A stretch of 64,000 nucleotides of DNA from Candidatus Micrarchaeota archaeon RBG_16_49_10 (GTDB lineage Archaea; Aenigmatarchaeota; Aenigmatarchaeia; CG10238-14). The DNA is taken from positions 127,781 to 191,780 of the forward strand of contig MFRS01000003.1 in assembly GCA_001784635.1 (NCBI GenBank), in the 5' to 3' direction. The position numbers and the translations under genes are program-made. Below the pieces are notes generated by a model. That model made no database searches and had not been told where the DNA came from. It saw only the letters and a program-made list of their open reading frames with translations. Of this stretch, positions 40,231-49,310 are shown in pieces; the stretch's first letter is position 1, and every line of letters starts with the position of its first letter.

Positions 40231-41208
40231 ATAAAAAGGAAGGCGATAAAGCTCGGCTCAACCTACGTGGTTTCATTACCACTCTCTTGGTCCAGGCGGT
40301 TTGAGATTGACAAAAAAAGGGAGCTCTCATTACAGGAAACCGAGGACGGCATACTGTCGATAATACCTGGCGACATGAAGAATGTTAAGGACGAAACCTC
40401 GATATCAATAACAAAAACGACGACCTCGGACAAGATTTATTACCGGATTCTTAGGGCGTACCTGAGCGGCTACAGCAGAATCACCCTTTTCGGCGAGTTG
40501 AACGACGAGCAGATGGACTTCCTCGACATAATCCACAAGAGGATAGTAGGCTTAGAGGTCACAGAACAGCAGGAGGATAGGATTGTGCTCACAGACCTTC
40601 TGAAGCCCGAGGACGTGAGCCTGGACAAGATAGTCAACCAGATGTTCTCCTTCATCACAGTCATGGTGAAGGACATAATCTCGGACATAGAGCAAGGGAT
40701 AAAGCCCGGTGACAAGATACTGGACAGGGACTCCATAACCGTGCGCAACCACAACCTCGCGTACAGGTGCTGCAACATGGCGCTGAAGGATTCTGTGTAT
40801 TTGGGAAGGCTGAGGAAGAAGACCAACGAGATACTGGTGTTATCCAGGATAGTCAGGAGCCTGGACATGATTGGGACGATACTCATCGGGATAAGCTACC
40901 TGATAAATGACGAGATGACCGCCGGCATGAGGAAGCACCACTACAAGATCCTCGAGAAGGACGAGGAGACGACAAAGATACTTTTGGATTACCTGAAAAA
41001 ATGGCTGCTTTATTTCCAGGACACCAAGATGGTGCTGAGGGAGAGGAACATAGAGAAGGCGACCAACCTCTACATAAAGAGGTTCGACTACAAGATAAAA
41101 GTGGCCAAAGGGACTAGGAAGCCAGAATACCTCTCCCACATAACGGACTTCTGCAACCAGCTGAACATGATGACCGCGCTGATACTCAGGGACTTCATCA
41201 TGTACTGA
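40231..41208 (+). CDS. AbrB-PhoU family regulator, probably starting at ATA
   Basis: The protein has an N-terminal SpoVT/AbrB-like DNA-binding strand pattern (KAIKLGSTYVVSLPLSW) followed by PhoU-type helical bundles, the layout of archaeal phosphate-uptake regulators. The first listed canonical start (GTG 40267) would remove the first strand. The in-frame stop is at 40222-40224. The only start-like codon between is ATA 40231, with GGTGAT (40220-40225) 5 nt upstream. The gene ends convergently with a HAD phosphatase (11 nt overlap). Confidence 0.85.
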   Translation: MKRKAIKLGSTYVVSLPLSWSRRFEIDKKRELSLQETEDGILSIIPGDMKNVKDETSISITKTTTSDKIYYRILRAYLSGYSRITLFGELNDEQMDFLDIIHKRIVGLEVTEQQEDRIVLTDLLKPEDVSLDKIVNQMFSFITVMVKDIISDIEQGIKPGDKILDRDSITVRNHNLAYRCCNMALKDSVYLGRLRKKTNEILVLSRIVRSLDMIGTILIGISYLINDEMTAGMRKHHYKILEKDEETTKILLDYLKKWLLYFQDTKMVLRERNIEKATNLYIKRFDYKIKVAKGTRKPEYLSHITDFCNQLNMMTALILRDFIMY

Positions 41209-41887
41209 ACTTAACAGCCTTCAAGAACTTGTCGGAATCGGTAAAATCTTCTAGAATTAAATCAGGATTGCCTCTCATCAGTTCGCTTTTTCTGAAGATG
41301 CCTGTGCAGACCGAGATGGTTTTTAGCCCGTTTGCTTTCCCGACCTCTATGTCGCATGGCGTATCCCCGATAATGAATATGTCTTTCTTTTGGAATTTTA
41401 CTCCGAATCTCTCTTCTGCTTGGCTGATGGCTACCGGAGCCAGTTCAGACCTTTTCTCCGAGTAGGATCCAAACCCTCCAGCCTTGAAATGATGCTCCAC
41501 ACCGAATTTTTTCAGTTTAATTCTGGCCACTTCCTCCAGGTTTCCTGTCAGTAAACCTATTTTTACATTGTTCCGGTCCAACTCTTCCAGAAGGCGTTTC
41601 ACGTTTGGCAAGAGACGGAAGTCATCATCCCTATTGATGTTCATTCTCGCATAGTTCCTCATGTTCCTAAATATGTCGGGGAGCCTTTTTTCCGTAAGTT
41701 CCCTGGTCACCCCTTTCCTCTTCAGAGTCTCGAAAATTATCCCCCTGTCGGTCCAACCGGAAAATTCCCATCCAGGGGGGTTTGTGTCGATGCCGAAGAC
41801 CAGTTTTATCGCATACGGGAAAGATTCCTCTCCAACCCTGAAACGGTTAACAAGCGTCCCATCAACGTCGAAAAGCACCAATTTCAT
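41198..41887 (-). CDS. HAD-superfamily phosphatase (phosphoglycolate phosphatase-like)
   Basis: A 229-residue HAD enzyme. Motif I is FDVDGTLV (Asp7, Asp9), motif II is LLTGN and motif IV is IIGDTPCDIEVGKANG. A helical cap (residues 20-95) fits the phosphoglycolate phosphatase/beta-phosphoglucomutase-like group. The substrate is unknown; 2-phosphoglycolate produced in DNA repair is one possibility. Confidence 0.9.
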   Translation of the reverse strand: MKLVLFDVDGTLVNRFRVGEESFPYAIKLVFGIDTNPPGWEFSGWTDRGIIFETLKRKGVTRELTEKRLPDIFRNMRNYARMNINRDDDFRLLPNVKRLLEELDRNNVKIGLLTGNLEEVARIKLKKFGVEHHFKAGGFGSYSEKRSELAPVAISQAEERFGVKFQKKDIFIIGDTPCDIEVGKANGLKTISVCTGIFRKSELMRGNPDLILEDFTDSDKFLKAVKFST

Positions 41888-41929
41888 GATAAAAGGTTGG
41901 AGTTAAAACTTAAATCCTCAACTTCAACA

Positions 41930-42562
41930 TTATTTGGTATAAATCGGCCAGACCTTGTTGAACCATTCGGCAATCTCCTCGATGTCCCAATCCTCAATCA
42001 GCATCTTCCCCATATGTACGCATGAGCTCTCCCAGCTTATCAGGAGCTGCGCCGTTATGAAATGGAGTATCACCTTCTGGAAAGTTGAAAGGCTGTCGTA
42101 ACTTTCAATGAAGGGTATAGTAAGCCTTCTCCAAATCAGCATCCCCTTCTTTTTCGAAGGATAAAAACTCAGCAAAAGATTGTCCTGGAACAGGTCTGGG
42201 AACTCATCTTCATGTTTTTCCATATGGTCTTCGAAACCTACCTTTTTGATCAAACTGAACTCCTCCTTGCTGAACAGGTGTTTGAAATCCTCGTCCCTTA
42301 TTTCCAAGTCATCCTCGTTCCAGTCGGCAATCAGGCCATCCATGCTCGAATCGATTCTATCAAGAACAACCAGGGCCTTAATCATGAATTTCTTGTACTG
42401 CATCTCGGTCTGCGAGATGGCGAGAACGGCCAACAATTCCTTATCTTTCGAGTCGTACTTTTTCTTGCTCAGTAGATTCACAAGGCTCTCCCATTCTGGC
42501 GATACATTCAGCACAGGATTTTTGTTCCCTTTTACGATTTCCCCTACCCTTATCACAGTCAT
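41930..42562 (-). CDS. Conserved hypothetical helical protein coupled to FEN1
   Basis: About 210 residues, mostly helical and acidic, with several Trp (WESLVNLL, WNEDDLEI, IEDWDIEEIAEWF). I see no known domain. The ATG at 42562 shares its A with the FEN1 stop codon (TGATG), so it is translated with FEN1 and may belong to the same pathway, which is inference from position. Confidence 0.7.
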   Translation of the reverse strand: MTVIRVGEIVKGNKNPVLNVSPEWESLVNLLSKKKYDSKDKELLAVLAISQTEMQYKKFMIKALVVLDRIDSSMDGLIADWNEDDLEIRDEDFKHLFSKEEFSLIKKVGFEDHMEKHEDEFPDLFQDNLLLSFYPSKKKGMLIWRRLTIPFIESYDSLSTFQKVILHFITAQLLISWESSCVHMGKMLIEDWDIEEIAEWFNKVWPIYTK

Positions 42563-43593
42563 CACTTCTTGAACCAATTTTCCAGCTTTGTCTGTGCCCC
42601 TTCGACCTTGTTTTTCTTAAGCACGTTCAACCCATTATCTACCCTAGCCTCGGAGAAGTCATGGTCCATCAGGAAGCCCCTGACCTTGTCCAAATCCAAA
42701 TCCTTCGCCTCTATCGAATAATCTTCAAAGGCGGGAGGGTTAATGAAAAAATCGAAAATCTCGTGCGGGTCGTTCTCGAAACCCCACTCAATCTTCTTCA
42801 GGACGCCATCGAGCGTCTTATTCTCCTTGGTCAGCTTCAACGCAGTCTTTGGCCCCACGCCTTTTATGCCTCCAGGGTTGTAGTCAGTCCCAATCAGCAT
42901 GCCTACTATTATCAGCTGCTCTTGATTCAGCCCCAGCTCGGAAAGCACGTTCTTCAATTTTATGATTTCAGGAGTCACTTCAACCCACTTCTCTTTCCTG
43001 GGAAGCTTTTTTTTGCCAGATATCGAAAGGTTCCTTACAAGCACCTCCCCGCCGAATAGGAGCGAATCGAAGTCCTGACTCCCCACAGCATACACGTCCC
43101 CCTTTTTGGCTAGCAGCACGGCCTGCGCCTCCCCTTCGGATTTGGCCTGCACCCAGGGGATTCCCATATAATCGAGCAACTGCTTGCTCTCCTCTATCAT
43201 GAAGTCGGTAAGCTTCGCCGAGGCCTGGGCGTAAACCATGACATCCTCCTTCCTGCCCTCCTCGACAGCCTTCTCCCACTTCTTCCTAGCCTCCTCCCTG
43301 ACCTTCTTCCTCGCCTCCACGACCCCCCTCTTGAACTTTGGCGGCTCCCCGTCGAAGACGAAGATAGGTTTGACCCCGTTCTCCAGCAAGTTTATGTTCC
43401 TGTAGAACAGGCCGGACAGGTGGGAAGTGATTCTACCCTTTGAGTCCCTGAGCAGCTCTCCCGTGTCCCGATGGCGTATTATGCTGAGGAACTGGAAGAT
43501 TGTGTTGAATGCATCGACGGCTATCTTCTTGCCTCTCAAGTCATCTAAGGATATACCCTCTTTCGGTATTATGCTGGTGAGTTGAACACCCAT
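42562..43593 (-). CDS. fen: Flap endonuclease 1
   Basis: A 343-residue FEN1: N-terminal MGVQLTSIIPKEGI, catalytic acidic residues in VDAFNTI, FVFDGEPP, EGEAQAV, GSQDFDSL and GTDYNPGGIKGVG (with the helix-hairpin-helix). The C-terminus ends TKLENWFKK, a PIP-box-like QTKLENWF that should bind PCNA. No SD is visible before the ATG, so the mRNA may be leaderless. Confidence 0.97.
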   Translation of the reverse strand: MGVQLTSIIPKEGISLDDLRGKKIAVDAFNTIFQFLSIIRHRDTGELLRDSKGRITSHLSGLFYRNINLLENGVKPIFVFDGEPPKFKRGVVEARKKVREEARKKWEKAVEEGRKEDVMVYAQASAKLTDFMIEESKQLLDYMGIPWVQAKSEGEAQAVLLAKKGDVYAVGSQDFDSLLFGGEVLVRNLSISGKKKLPRKEKWVEVTPEIIKLKNVLSELGLNQEQLIIVGMLIGTDYNPGGIKGVGPKTALKLTKENKTLDGVLKKIEWGFENDPHEIFDFFINPPAFEDYSIEAKDLDLDKVRGFLMDHDFSEARVDNGLNVLKKNKVEGAQTKLENWFKK

Positions 43594-43620
43594 AAATAAA
43601 ATTAGAAATAAAAAAAGAAA

Positions 43621-43935
43621 TTACTTTTTCTTTTTGGCTGCTTTCTTGGCTGGTGCCTTCTTAGCCGCTCTCACAGGCCTGGCTTGCTTGACTTCCTTTT
43701 CCTTCTCCTCTTCTGCCTTCAGCTCCTTCTCTATCTTCCACTCGTCAAGCTCTAACCAAACTATGAAAAGCCCTATAAGCATTATGAACGGTGGCAGAGT
43801 ACCTTGAATCACTGTCCCGAGAGATTTCCACATGTATACTCCTAAACCAATCTCTCCGCCCATTAGTTCATATGCGTATAGACCAAGAGGAACGACCAGC
43901 AACAAAACTCCAATCAAAAGCTTTAAAGCCCCCAT
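43621..43935 (-). CDS. Small membrane protein with Ala-Lys-rich tail
   Basis: About 104 residues from ATG 43935: two membrane helices (about 3-22 and 38-60), a charged coiled-coil-like stretch (EWKIEKELKAEEEKEKEVK) and a basic C-terminal tail AKKAPAKKAAKKKK. The tail may bind nucleic acid or acidic lipids. The GTG at 43947 is an alternative start. The function is unknown. Confidence 0.7.
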   Translation of the reverse strand: MGALKLLIGVLLLVVPLGLYAYELMGGEIGLGVYMWKSLGTVIQGTLPPFIMLIGLFIVWLELDEWKIEKELKAEEEKEKEVKQARPVRAAKKAPAKKAAKKKK

Positions 43936-44044
43936 TTGTTTTTTCACCGTCCCGATGGTTAATAGATTTTATATTAGCGTTTAGCTATTTAAGTTTTGAA
44001 TTTTTCTACCTGATGCGAACATTTTATCTCGGGGATTTCGAGTC

Positions 44045-44791
44045 CTACCTCTTCCTGCAGAAAACGGTTATGGATTGCGCGAAGAAGTTGAGAGGGGTCT
44101 TGGCCAAAAACTCCTCCAGGTTGGAAAAGACAAACCAGTTCCTGTTCATGAACTCGCCTGCACTCTCGCTCAGCCTGTGGAGTTGGACGGGTAGCATGTT
44201 CTCCCTTATGACTAGAATCGGTTGTGCATACTTGGAGACCATATCGGTTATACCCTTGACGGTGTATTTCCTGTCATGGTGGCGGGTCTTTATTATTATA
44301 TCTGCGAGGAACTCCGAAAACCCTAGCTTGTTCGGGAGATCGAATACAAAGTAATAGCCGCCCTTCTTCAGGACCCTGAAAGTCTCTTTGAGAAATTTCC
44401 CTTCGTCCCTGACGTGTTCGATTACGCCAAAGGAGACGACCACATCGAACTCCTCTCCCTTGAACTGCTTTAGATTCTCACCATCAGCTTTTATCAGTTC
44501 CACGGAAAAGTCCCTGACAACAGGCCAGGTATCCCTTTCTAATATGTCTATCCCCTTAACTTCGCAATCAGGCCTCAGCATCTTTATCAGCGCCGTTGGC
44601 TCCCCTCCACCGCAACCGACATCGAGCACTTTCCCATTTTTCGGGATGTGCTTCGCGACGAGCATGGCGAACCTTATGTACCTCACCCAGTTGACCAGGC
44701 TCTTTATGTTGTAGAACTTGTCGTCCTTATATTTTCCCAAGGCAGCTAACCTTAATTCTTCAAACCTTTCGATGTCGTTCAGCCTAATCAT
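44045..44791 (-). CDS. Class I SAM-dependent methyltransferase
   Basis: A 248-residue methyltransferase with motif I VLDVGCGGGEPTALI, motif II VKGIDI, FDVVVSFGVIEHV and FRVLKKGGYYFVFDLP. It acts on an unknown acceptor. Being at the start of the surface-glycan region, it may methylate a sugar or lipid-linked intermediate, as many such enzymes do; this is inference. Confidence 0.87.
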   Translation of the reverse strand: MIRLNDIERFEELRLAALGKYKDDKFYNIKSLVNWVRYIRFAMLVAKHIPKNGKVLDVGCGGGEPTALIKMLRPDCEVKGIDILERDTWPVVRDFSVELIKADGENLKQFKGEEFDVVVSFGVIEHVRDEGKFLKETFRVLKKGGYYFVFDLPNKLGFSEFLADIIIKTRHHDRKYTVKGITDMVSKYAQPILVIRENMLPVQLHRLSESAGEFMNRNWFVFSNLEEFLAKTPLNFFAQSITVFCRKR

Positions 44792-44839
44792 ATCAGAACC
44801 TTATTAGAATAGAATTAAATAAGGATAAAAATTCCCGCC

Positions 44840-45136
44840 TCAGAACTTGAAGAGTTTGCCCTTGAAATCGACTATCTTCCCACCTTTTACTTCCACACCT
44901 TCCTTTTCAAGGAGCTTTATCTTTTCCCGAAGGCCGCCTGAAAAGCCACCCAAGCCTCCCGAGCTGCTCACAATCCTATGGCAAGGCACCTCCGGTGCAT
45001 AAGGGTTCCTACCACACGCCCCACCGACAGCTCTGTAGGCCCTAGTCCCCATTCTGTCTCCGATAATCTTGTATGTCGTGACCCTACCCTTCGGGATTTT
45101 CCCCATAAGCTCGTAGACCTTCTCGTCGAAACTCAT
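44840..45136 (-). CDS. Alkylated-DNA cysteine methyltransferase family protein (MGMT-like)
   Basis: A 98-residue protein consisting of only the C-terminal DNA-binding domain of O6-alkylguanine alkyltransferases. It contains the active-site PCHRIV with Cys followed by GGLGGFSGG, and the preceding GRVTTYKIIGDRMG helix-turn-helix. It repairs O6-alkylguanine suicidally. The N-terminal domain found in longer Ogt proteins is absent. Confidence 0.93.
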   Translation of the reverse strand: MSFDEKVYELMGKIPKGRVTTYKIIGDRMGTRAYRAVGGACGRNPYAPEVPCHRIVSSSGGLGGFSGGLREKIKLLEKEGVEVKGGKIVDFKGKLFKF

Positions 45137-45183
45137 ACCAACCTATTAAATTTTAACATTTGTAAATTTATTTCAGTGGTTCC

Positions 45184-46233
45184 TTGAAGATACTGATAGC
45201 ACATGAGATTTTTTACCCCGAGGTATCTGGGGGTGGAGAAAAGATAGTTCTGGAGCTCGCAAAAGGTCTCCTTGAGAGGGGGCACGAGGTAAAGATTTTC
45301 ACCTCCGGCGACCCGAAGATAAAACAATACGAGGGCATAGAGACAGTCAGACTGCCGGTAAACAGGTACCTCCTCAGCCTTTCCCTCCCTCTAATATCTA
45401 AACACACGAAGGACTGCGATTTGGTGCAAATAAGCACCGGGAACTTGACCTTCCCTGCGTTTTACGCCTCGAGAATCCACAAAAAACCTTCCGTGTGTAC
45501 GGCCTACCACCTTTTTGGCCCCTTCTGGAAAGATGTCAAGGGCCCCCTGATTGGAACCGCTTTCCAGAAATTTGAGAAGTCTTACTTGACGAGGGACTAT
45601 GACGCTTTCGTCTTCATGAACAGATACACCGAGAAGCTCGGTTTGGACGCAGGTGTCAATAAGGGGAAAGCACATTTAATTCACCCAGGCTTCGATTACG
45701 AGAAATATAAACCAAAAAAAATGAAAAAAGAGCCTTTTGTGTTATTGGTGGGGAATTTTGCGATGAACGAATCGATGCTCAGGGTTAAGGGAACCTACAA
45801 TTTGATTGAGGCCGCAAAAATGCTCCCTGAAACCGACTTCGTGATAGTTGGCGGCGGTTCAGGCATCGAAAACCTAAAGAAAAAATCACCGAACAATGTA
45901 AAGTTCCTCGGCCCGATGAAGTTCGAGGATTTTGCAGAATATTACAATAGAGCCTTGATATTTTGCCACCCCAGTCTCAGCGAGAGTTTCAGCCTCGCGA
46001 TTTTGGAGGCGATGGCATACGGATGCTCCGTAGTATCTGCGATAGATTTGGGTCAAAAGGGGATTAGAATTAGGGTGAAAGACACAGAAGATATTGCCAA
46101 CGGGATTAAACACCTTTTAAACAACACGGGAAAAACAATCTCTATGGGCAGGGAGAACATGAAAATAGCCAAAAAGTTCACCTGGAAGAAATTCATCGCA
46201 GACTACGAAAAATTGTATCAAAGTTTAGTCTGA
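45184..46233 (+). CDS. Family 4 glycosyltransferase
   Basis: A 349-residue GT-B retaining glycosyltransferase. The N-terminal domain has HEIFYPEVSGGGEKIVLELAKGL, and the C-terminal donor-binding domain has GGGSGIENL and the motif SLSESFSLAILEAMAYG, with the nucleotide-binding Glu in ESFSLAILE. The start is TTG 45184. It should extend a lipid-linked oligosaccharide, consistent with AglB being the next gene on the same strand. Confidence 0.9.
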   Translation: MKILIAHEIFYPEVSGGGEKIVLELAKGLLERGHEVKIFTSGDPKIKQYEGIETVRLPVNRYLLSLSLPLISKHTKDCDLVQISTGNLTFPAFYASRIHKKPSVCTAYHLFGPFWKDVKGPLIGTAFQKFEKSYLTRDYDAFVFMNRYTEKLGLDAGVNKGKAHLIHPGFDYEKYKPKKMKKEPFVLLVGNFAMNESMLRVKGTYNLIEAAKMLPETDFVIVGGGSGIENLKKKSPNNVKFLGPMKFEDFAEYYNRALIFCHPSLSESFSLAILEAMAYGCSVVSAIDLGQKGIRIRVKDTEDIANGIKHLLNNTGKTISMGRENMKIAKKFTWKKFIADYEKLYQSLV

Positions 46234-46349
46234 CTTTAAAATTCCAAAAACACTCTAGGATTCGAAAAAACAGCCTTTGGCTACTATTTCTATTTACACC
46301 CCGTTTTCAAATATTTAAGCTAAAAAACAAATTAATAAGAGAAGGTTCT

Positions 46350-48545
46350 ATGGTCAAATCCAAGAAAAAAAACTTGAAAGAAATCAAGATTAACCCGCAG
46401 TCCTTGGTAATTCCAGTCATCCTACTTCTGATAGCGGGCTTCGCTGTTTGGAGCAGGTCGGGCACATTGGAGTCCGATGTCGTACTTGATTATGATCCTT
46501 GGTATCACTACAGGCTAGCCAAGACCATACTTGAGAACAACTTGAAAACTCCCGCGTGGGACTTCCAAACTTTCGCTCCCCCTGGAAGGATATTCGAACC
46601 CCAGATAGGTTGGGAATACACGATGGTGCTCTTTTATAAAATCATGAAAATTATAAACCCCGCCGAGACTTTAATGAGGGCGGCAATAACGGCTCCTGTC
46701 ATCATGGTCGGCTTGACGGTATTTTCTGCTTTCTTCTTGGGTAAGTATCTTTCTAATTCAATAGGTGGCCTTTTCACAGCCCTGTTTGCGATAGGCACAC
46801 CGACTTTCATAGGAGTCTCTATGGCAGGCTATTCGGACACGGATGTGGTGGTCGTCTTTTACACATTCCTTTGTATATTTTCCATTCTACTGGCAGTCAA
46901 CAAAAAGAAGTGGCCCTACTACATATTTGCAATCGTTTCGAACCTGCTTTTCATATACAACTGGTTCTTCGCATGGTACATCATAGGCTTCTTCACGGCC
47001 TTCATCTTCATCTTGCTCGGCTTCCGTACCTTCGAGCATTTCATAAGGGACAAAAAAATCGATTTTAAGAAAGTTTTTGAAGGCTCAAAAAATGTGATAG
47101 TGCCTTTGCTGATAATCATCATTTTAACAAATGTCATTGGCCTTGCAATAGGTCTCCAAACGATGTTCAGGTTCCTAGTTTTAGGTTTGGGTTTTGCCGG
47201 AGGCTCTGAGGGCGCTCTGGTGAACGTTTCTGTCGCCGAGCTGCAGCCCATAAGCATTTTCACTAGGGCAGGATTCCTGACTGTGGCCGATAGGGTTGGT
47301 ATGGGACCTACACTATTGTTTTTGTTCGGTTTGCCGTTGCTCGTCTTCTACAAACTTTTCAAAAAAGTTGAGATAGCACACAGCGAAATCTTCATGTTCA
47401 TGTGGGCGGCCATAACATTTTGGCTGATATTGCACGGAGTCAGGTTTTCACTCTTGTTCTCTTGCGCCGTGACCACGGCAGCGGGCTATGTCATCGGGAA
47501 CTCCACCATGTTTCTGAAAAAGGGAATAATTCCAGTAACCTTTTACGGTCTCATAGGGGTCTTGACCTTACTCTTCATATCGAACGCAGTATCTTATGCG
47601 CTAAGCGCAAGCGGAATGGAGGTTGGGCAGAACTGGATAGACATGCTGGAATGGCTCAAGCAGAACGCTGACAGGAACAGTCTGGTCGCGACTTGGTGGG
47701 ATCCGGGTCACATAATTGCAGGGTATACTGGTTTGAAGGTTCACGCCGACGGCGCGCATTGCATAGAACCATGCTACCCCTACAATCACAACGTGAGGAT
47801 ACAGGACATGGGAAGGATAATGTCTACCAGCAACGAGACCGAGGCTGTGAGGTTGCTCAAGAAGTACATGAGCATAGACGACCAGGCTTGCAGGGAGGTA
47901 GAGGAGAAAAACGAAATCTCATTACCAAAAGGCACTTGCGGCCCACTATCCGAGCTTTACTTCATATCCAGCAACGACCTCATAGGAAAGTACACATGGA
48001 TGAACTACTTCGGGGGGTACAGGGCCCCGATAGTAGATCAGGACAGCTTCTTGAGGAATCCGGGTGTATGTTGCGCCTCGACGCCGCAGAGCGAGCCAGG
48101 GCAAGTTTCCTGTGGTGAGTTCGCAGATCAAGGGAAAGGCGTTTGGGTTTGGTGCCCATGGTTCTTCAGCCTTGAAAGGACGGCTACAGACCAGGAAAAG
48201 AACCCTGTATTCATCTATGACTACTCCGGCCTGAAGATGTCCATAATTCAGAGGACTAACAACTTGGTTCCCGTTTACATGAACCAGTTCGTCATAAACG
48301 ATATAGTATACTTCCAGGACGGCCAGATGAAGATAATCGACAATTCAAACTTGAACACGACAATGGAAAAGATAGACGGGATGGTTTGGGTCGATTCTAC
48401 ACTCAGGACACTGCTTTATTTCCCACCAGAGGTAAAGGACAGCATATTCGTTAGGACTTTCTTCTTCAACGGGGAGGGTCTGCAACATTTCACAAAGGTT
48501 TATGAGAACTCAGAGATAAGGATTTACAACGTCACCTTCGATTAG
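46350..48545 (+). CDS. aglB: Oligosaccharyltransferase AglB (STT3 homolog)
   Basis: A 731-residue enzyme that transfers a lipid-linked glycan to Asn in N-x-S/T sequons on the outer membrane face. About 12-13 membrane helices occupy residues 20-430. DYDPWYHYR (first DxD-type loop, near residues 47-55) and YSDTDVV supply metal ligands. The sequon-binding motif is WWDPG (449-453), where most STT3 proteins have WWDYG. The globular C-terminal domain has several Cys pairs. A TATA-like AAATATTTAAG lies about 40 nt upstream. Confidence 0.95.
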   Translation: MVKSKKKNLKEIKINPQSLVIPVILLLIAGFAVWSRSGTLESDVVLDYDPWYHYRLAKTILENNLKTPAWDFQTFAPPGRIFEPQIGWEYTMVLFYKIMKIINPAETLMRAAITAPVIMVGLTVFSAFFLGKYLSNSIGGLFTALFAIGTPTFIGVSMAGYSDTDVVVVFYTFLCIFSILLAVNKKKWPYYIFAIVSNLLFIYNWFFAWYIIGFFTAFIFILLGFRTFEHFIRDKKIDFKKVFEGSKNVIVPLLIIIILTNVIGLAIGLQTMFRFLVLGLGFAGGSEGALVNVSVAELQPISIFTRAGFLTVADRVGMGPTLLFLFGLPLLVFYKLFKKVEIAHSEIFMFMWAAITFWLILHGVRFSLLFSCAVTTAAGYVIGNSTMFLKKGIIPVTFYGLIGVLTLLFISNAVSYALSASGMEVGQNWIDMLEWLKQNADRNSLVATWWDPGHIIAGYTGLKVHADGAHCIEPCYPYNHNVRIQDMGRIMSTSNETEAVRLLKKYMSIDDQACREVEEKNEISLPKGTCGPLSELYFISSNDLIGKYTWMNYFGGYRAPIVDQDSFLRNPGVCCASTPQSEPGQVSCGEFADQGKGVWVWCPWFFSLERTATDQEKNPVFIYDYSGLKMSIIQRTNNLVPVYMNQFVINDIVYFQDGQMKIIDNSNLNTTMEKIDGMVWVDSTLRTLLYFPPEVKDSIFVRTFFFNGEGLQHFTKVYENSEIRIYNVTFD

Positions 48546-49309
48546 CGTCGTCTCAACTTCTTCTTGACCTTCAAAAAAAACTTAAAAGACGACTTGCTGA
48601 AGTCGTAAACCTTGGCCGACACTTCTGAAAACATCTTAGGCATTATGACATTTCCCTTGCTGTCGGAACAGAAAAAAAGGTTTTCGAAGTAGAACTCGCC
48701 GTTCCTCAGAGCAGCAATTACGGTTTTCTCAGTCTTTTCTGATTCTATTTTCATGGACATTAGCAACTTCTCAGCCAAAAAGAACCTGTAGAAGTAGTGC
48801 AGGTCCAAACCGAAAAAACTCAACAGATTTTCGTCCTTTTTTTTCATTTCGCTGAAGATTTCAATCCCTCTTTTTCTTGGCCATAATCCATCATATGAGA
48901 AGTTCCACAATTCCACGCCACCAAGACCTTCAACCCCCTCTGTATTAAAATTCTCGTACTTTGTAGGGTGCGCCATAATCGGGAAACCTCCTAAATCTCT
49001 AATTTTCTTTATTACAGCATCGACTTTTGTTTCGCTGATAATTTCAGAGACTCCGAGACCAACTATATGCATGCCCCCCTCGCAGCTGTACTCTACGCTC
49101 GGGATTAAAACAACATCGCCGTCAGACAATTCCCTGCATTTCTTCCTGAACTCCTCCGCCTTTTTGTCATCCAGCGATTGGGAATGTTCGGCGAGGATTA
49201 CGAAATCAAAACCATAATGTTTACACGCAGATTTTATCTTTTCCAGAGACAGCTTGCCGTCATAGGAATAATCCGAATGCACGTGGAACAGTCCGTTAAG
49301 CACAGGCAT
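48542..49309 (-). CDS. PHP-domain metallophosphoesterase
   Basis: A 255-residue PHP protein with metal ligands in FHVHSDYSYDG, LAEHSQ, IPSVEYS (Glu), GLGVSE and MAHPTKY. The FGLDLHYFYR segment supplies the last ligands. It may hydrolyse a phosphoester in a glycan or nucleotide pathway. It follows the ATP-grasp gene by 1 nt, as the last gene of a three-gene operon. It overlaps aglB by 4 nt at the 3' end. Confidence 0.88.
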   Translation of the reverse strand: MPVLNGLFHVHSDYSYDGKLSLEKIKSACKHYGFDFVILAEHSQSLDDKKAEEFRKKCRELSDGDVVLIPSVEYSCEGGMHIVGLGVSEIISETKVDAVIKKIRDLGGFPIMAHPTKYENFNTEGVEGLGGVELWNFSYDGLWPRKRGIEIFSEMKKKDENLLSFFGLDLHYFYRFFLAEKLLMSMKIESEKTEKTVIAALRNGEFYFENLFFCSDSKGNVIMPKMFSEVSAKVYDFSKSSFKFFLKVKKKLRRR

Positions 49310-49310
49310 C

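Noticed and set aside
40154..40330. 59-residue N-terminal extension of the glycine-rich hypothetical protein
   Set aside because: It spans the AT-rich divergent promoter and the SD of the AbrB-PhoU gene on the other strand.
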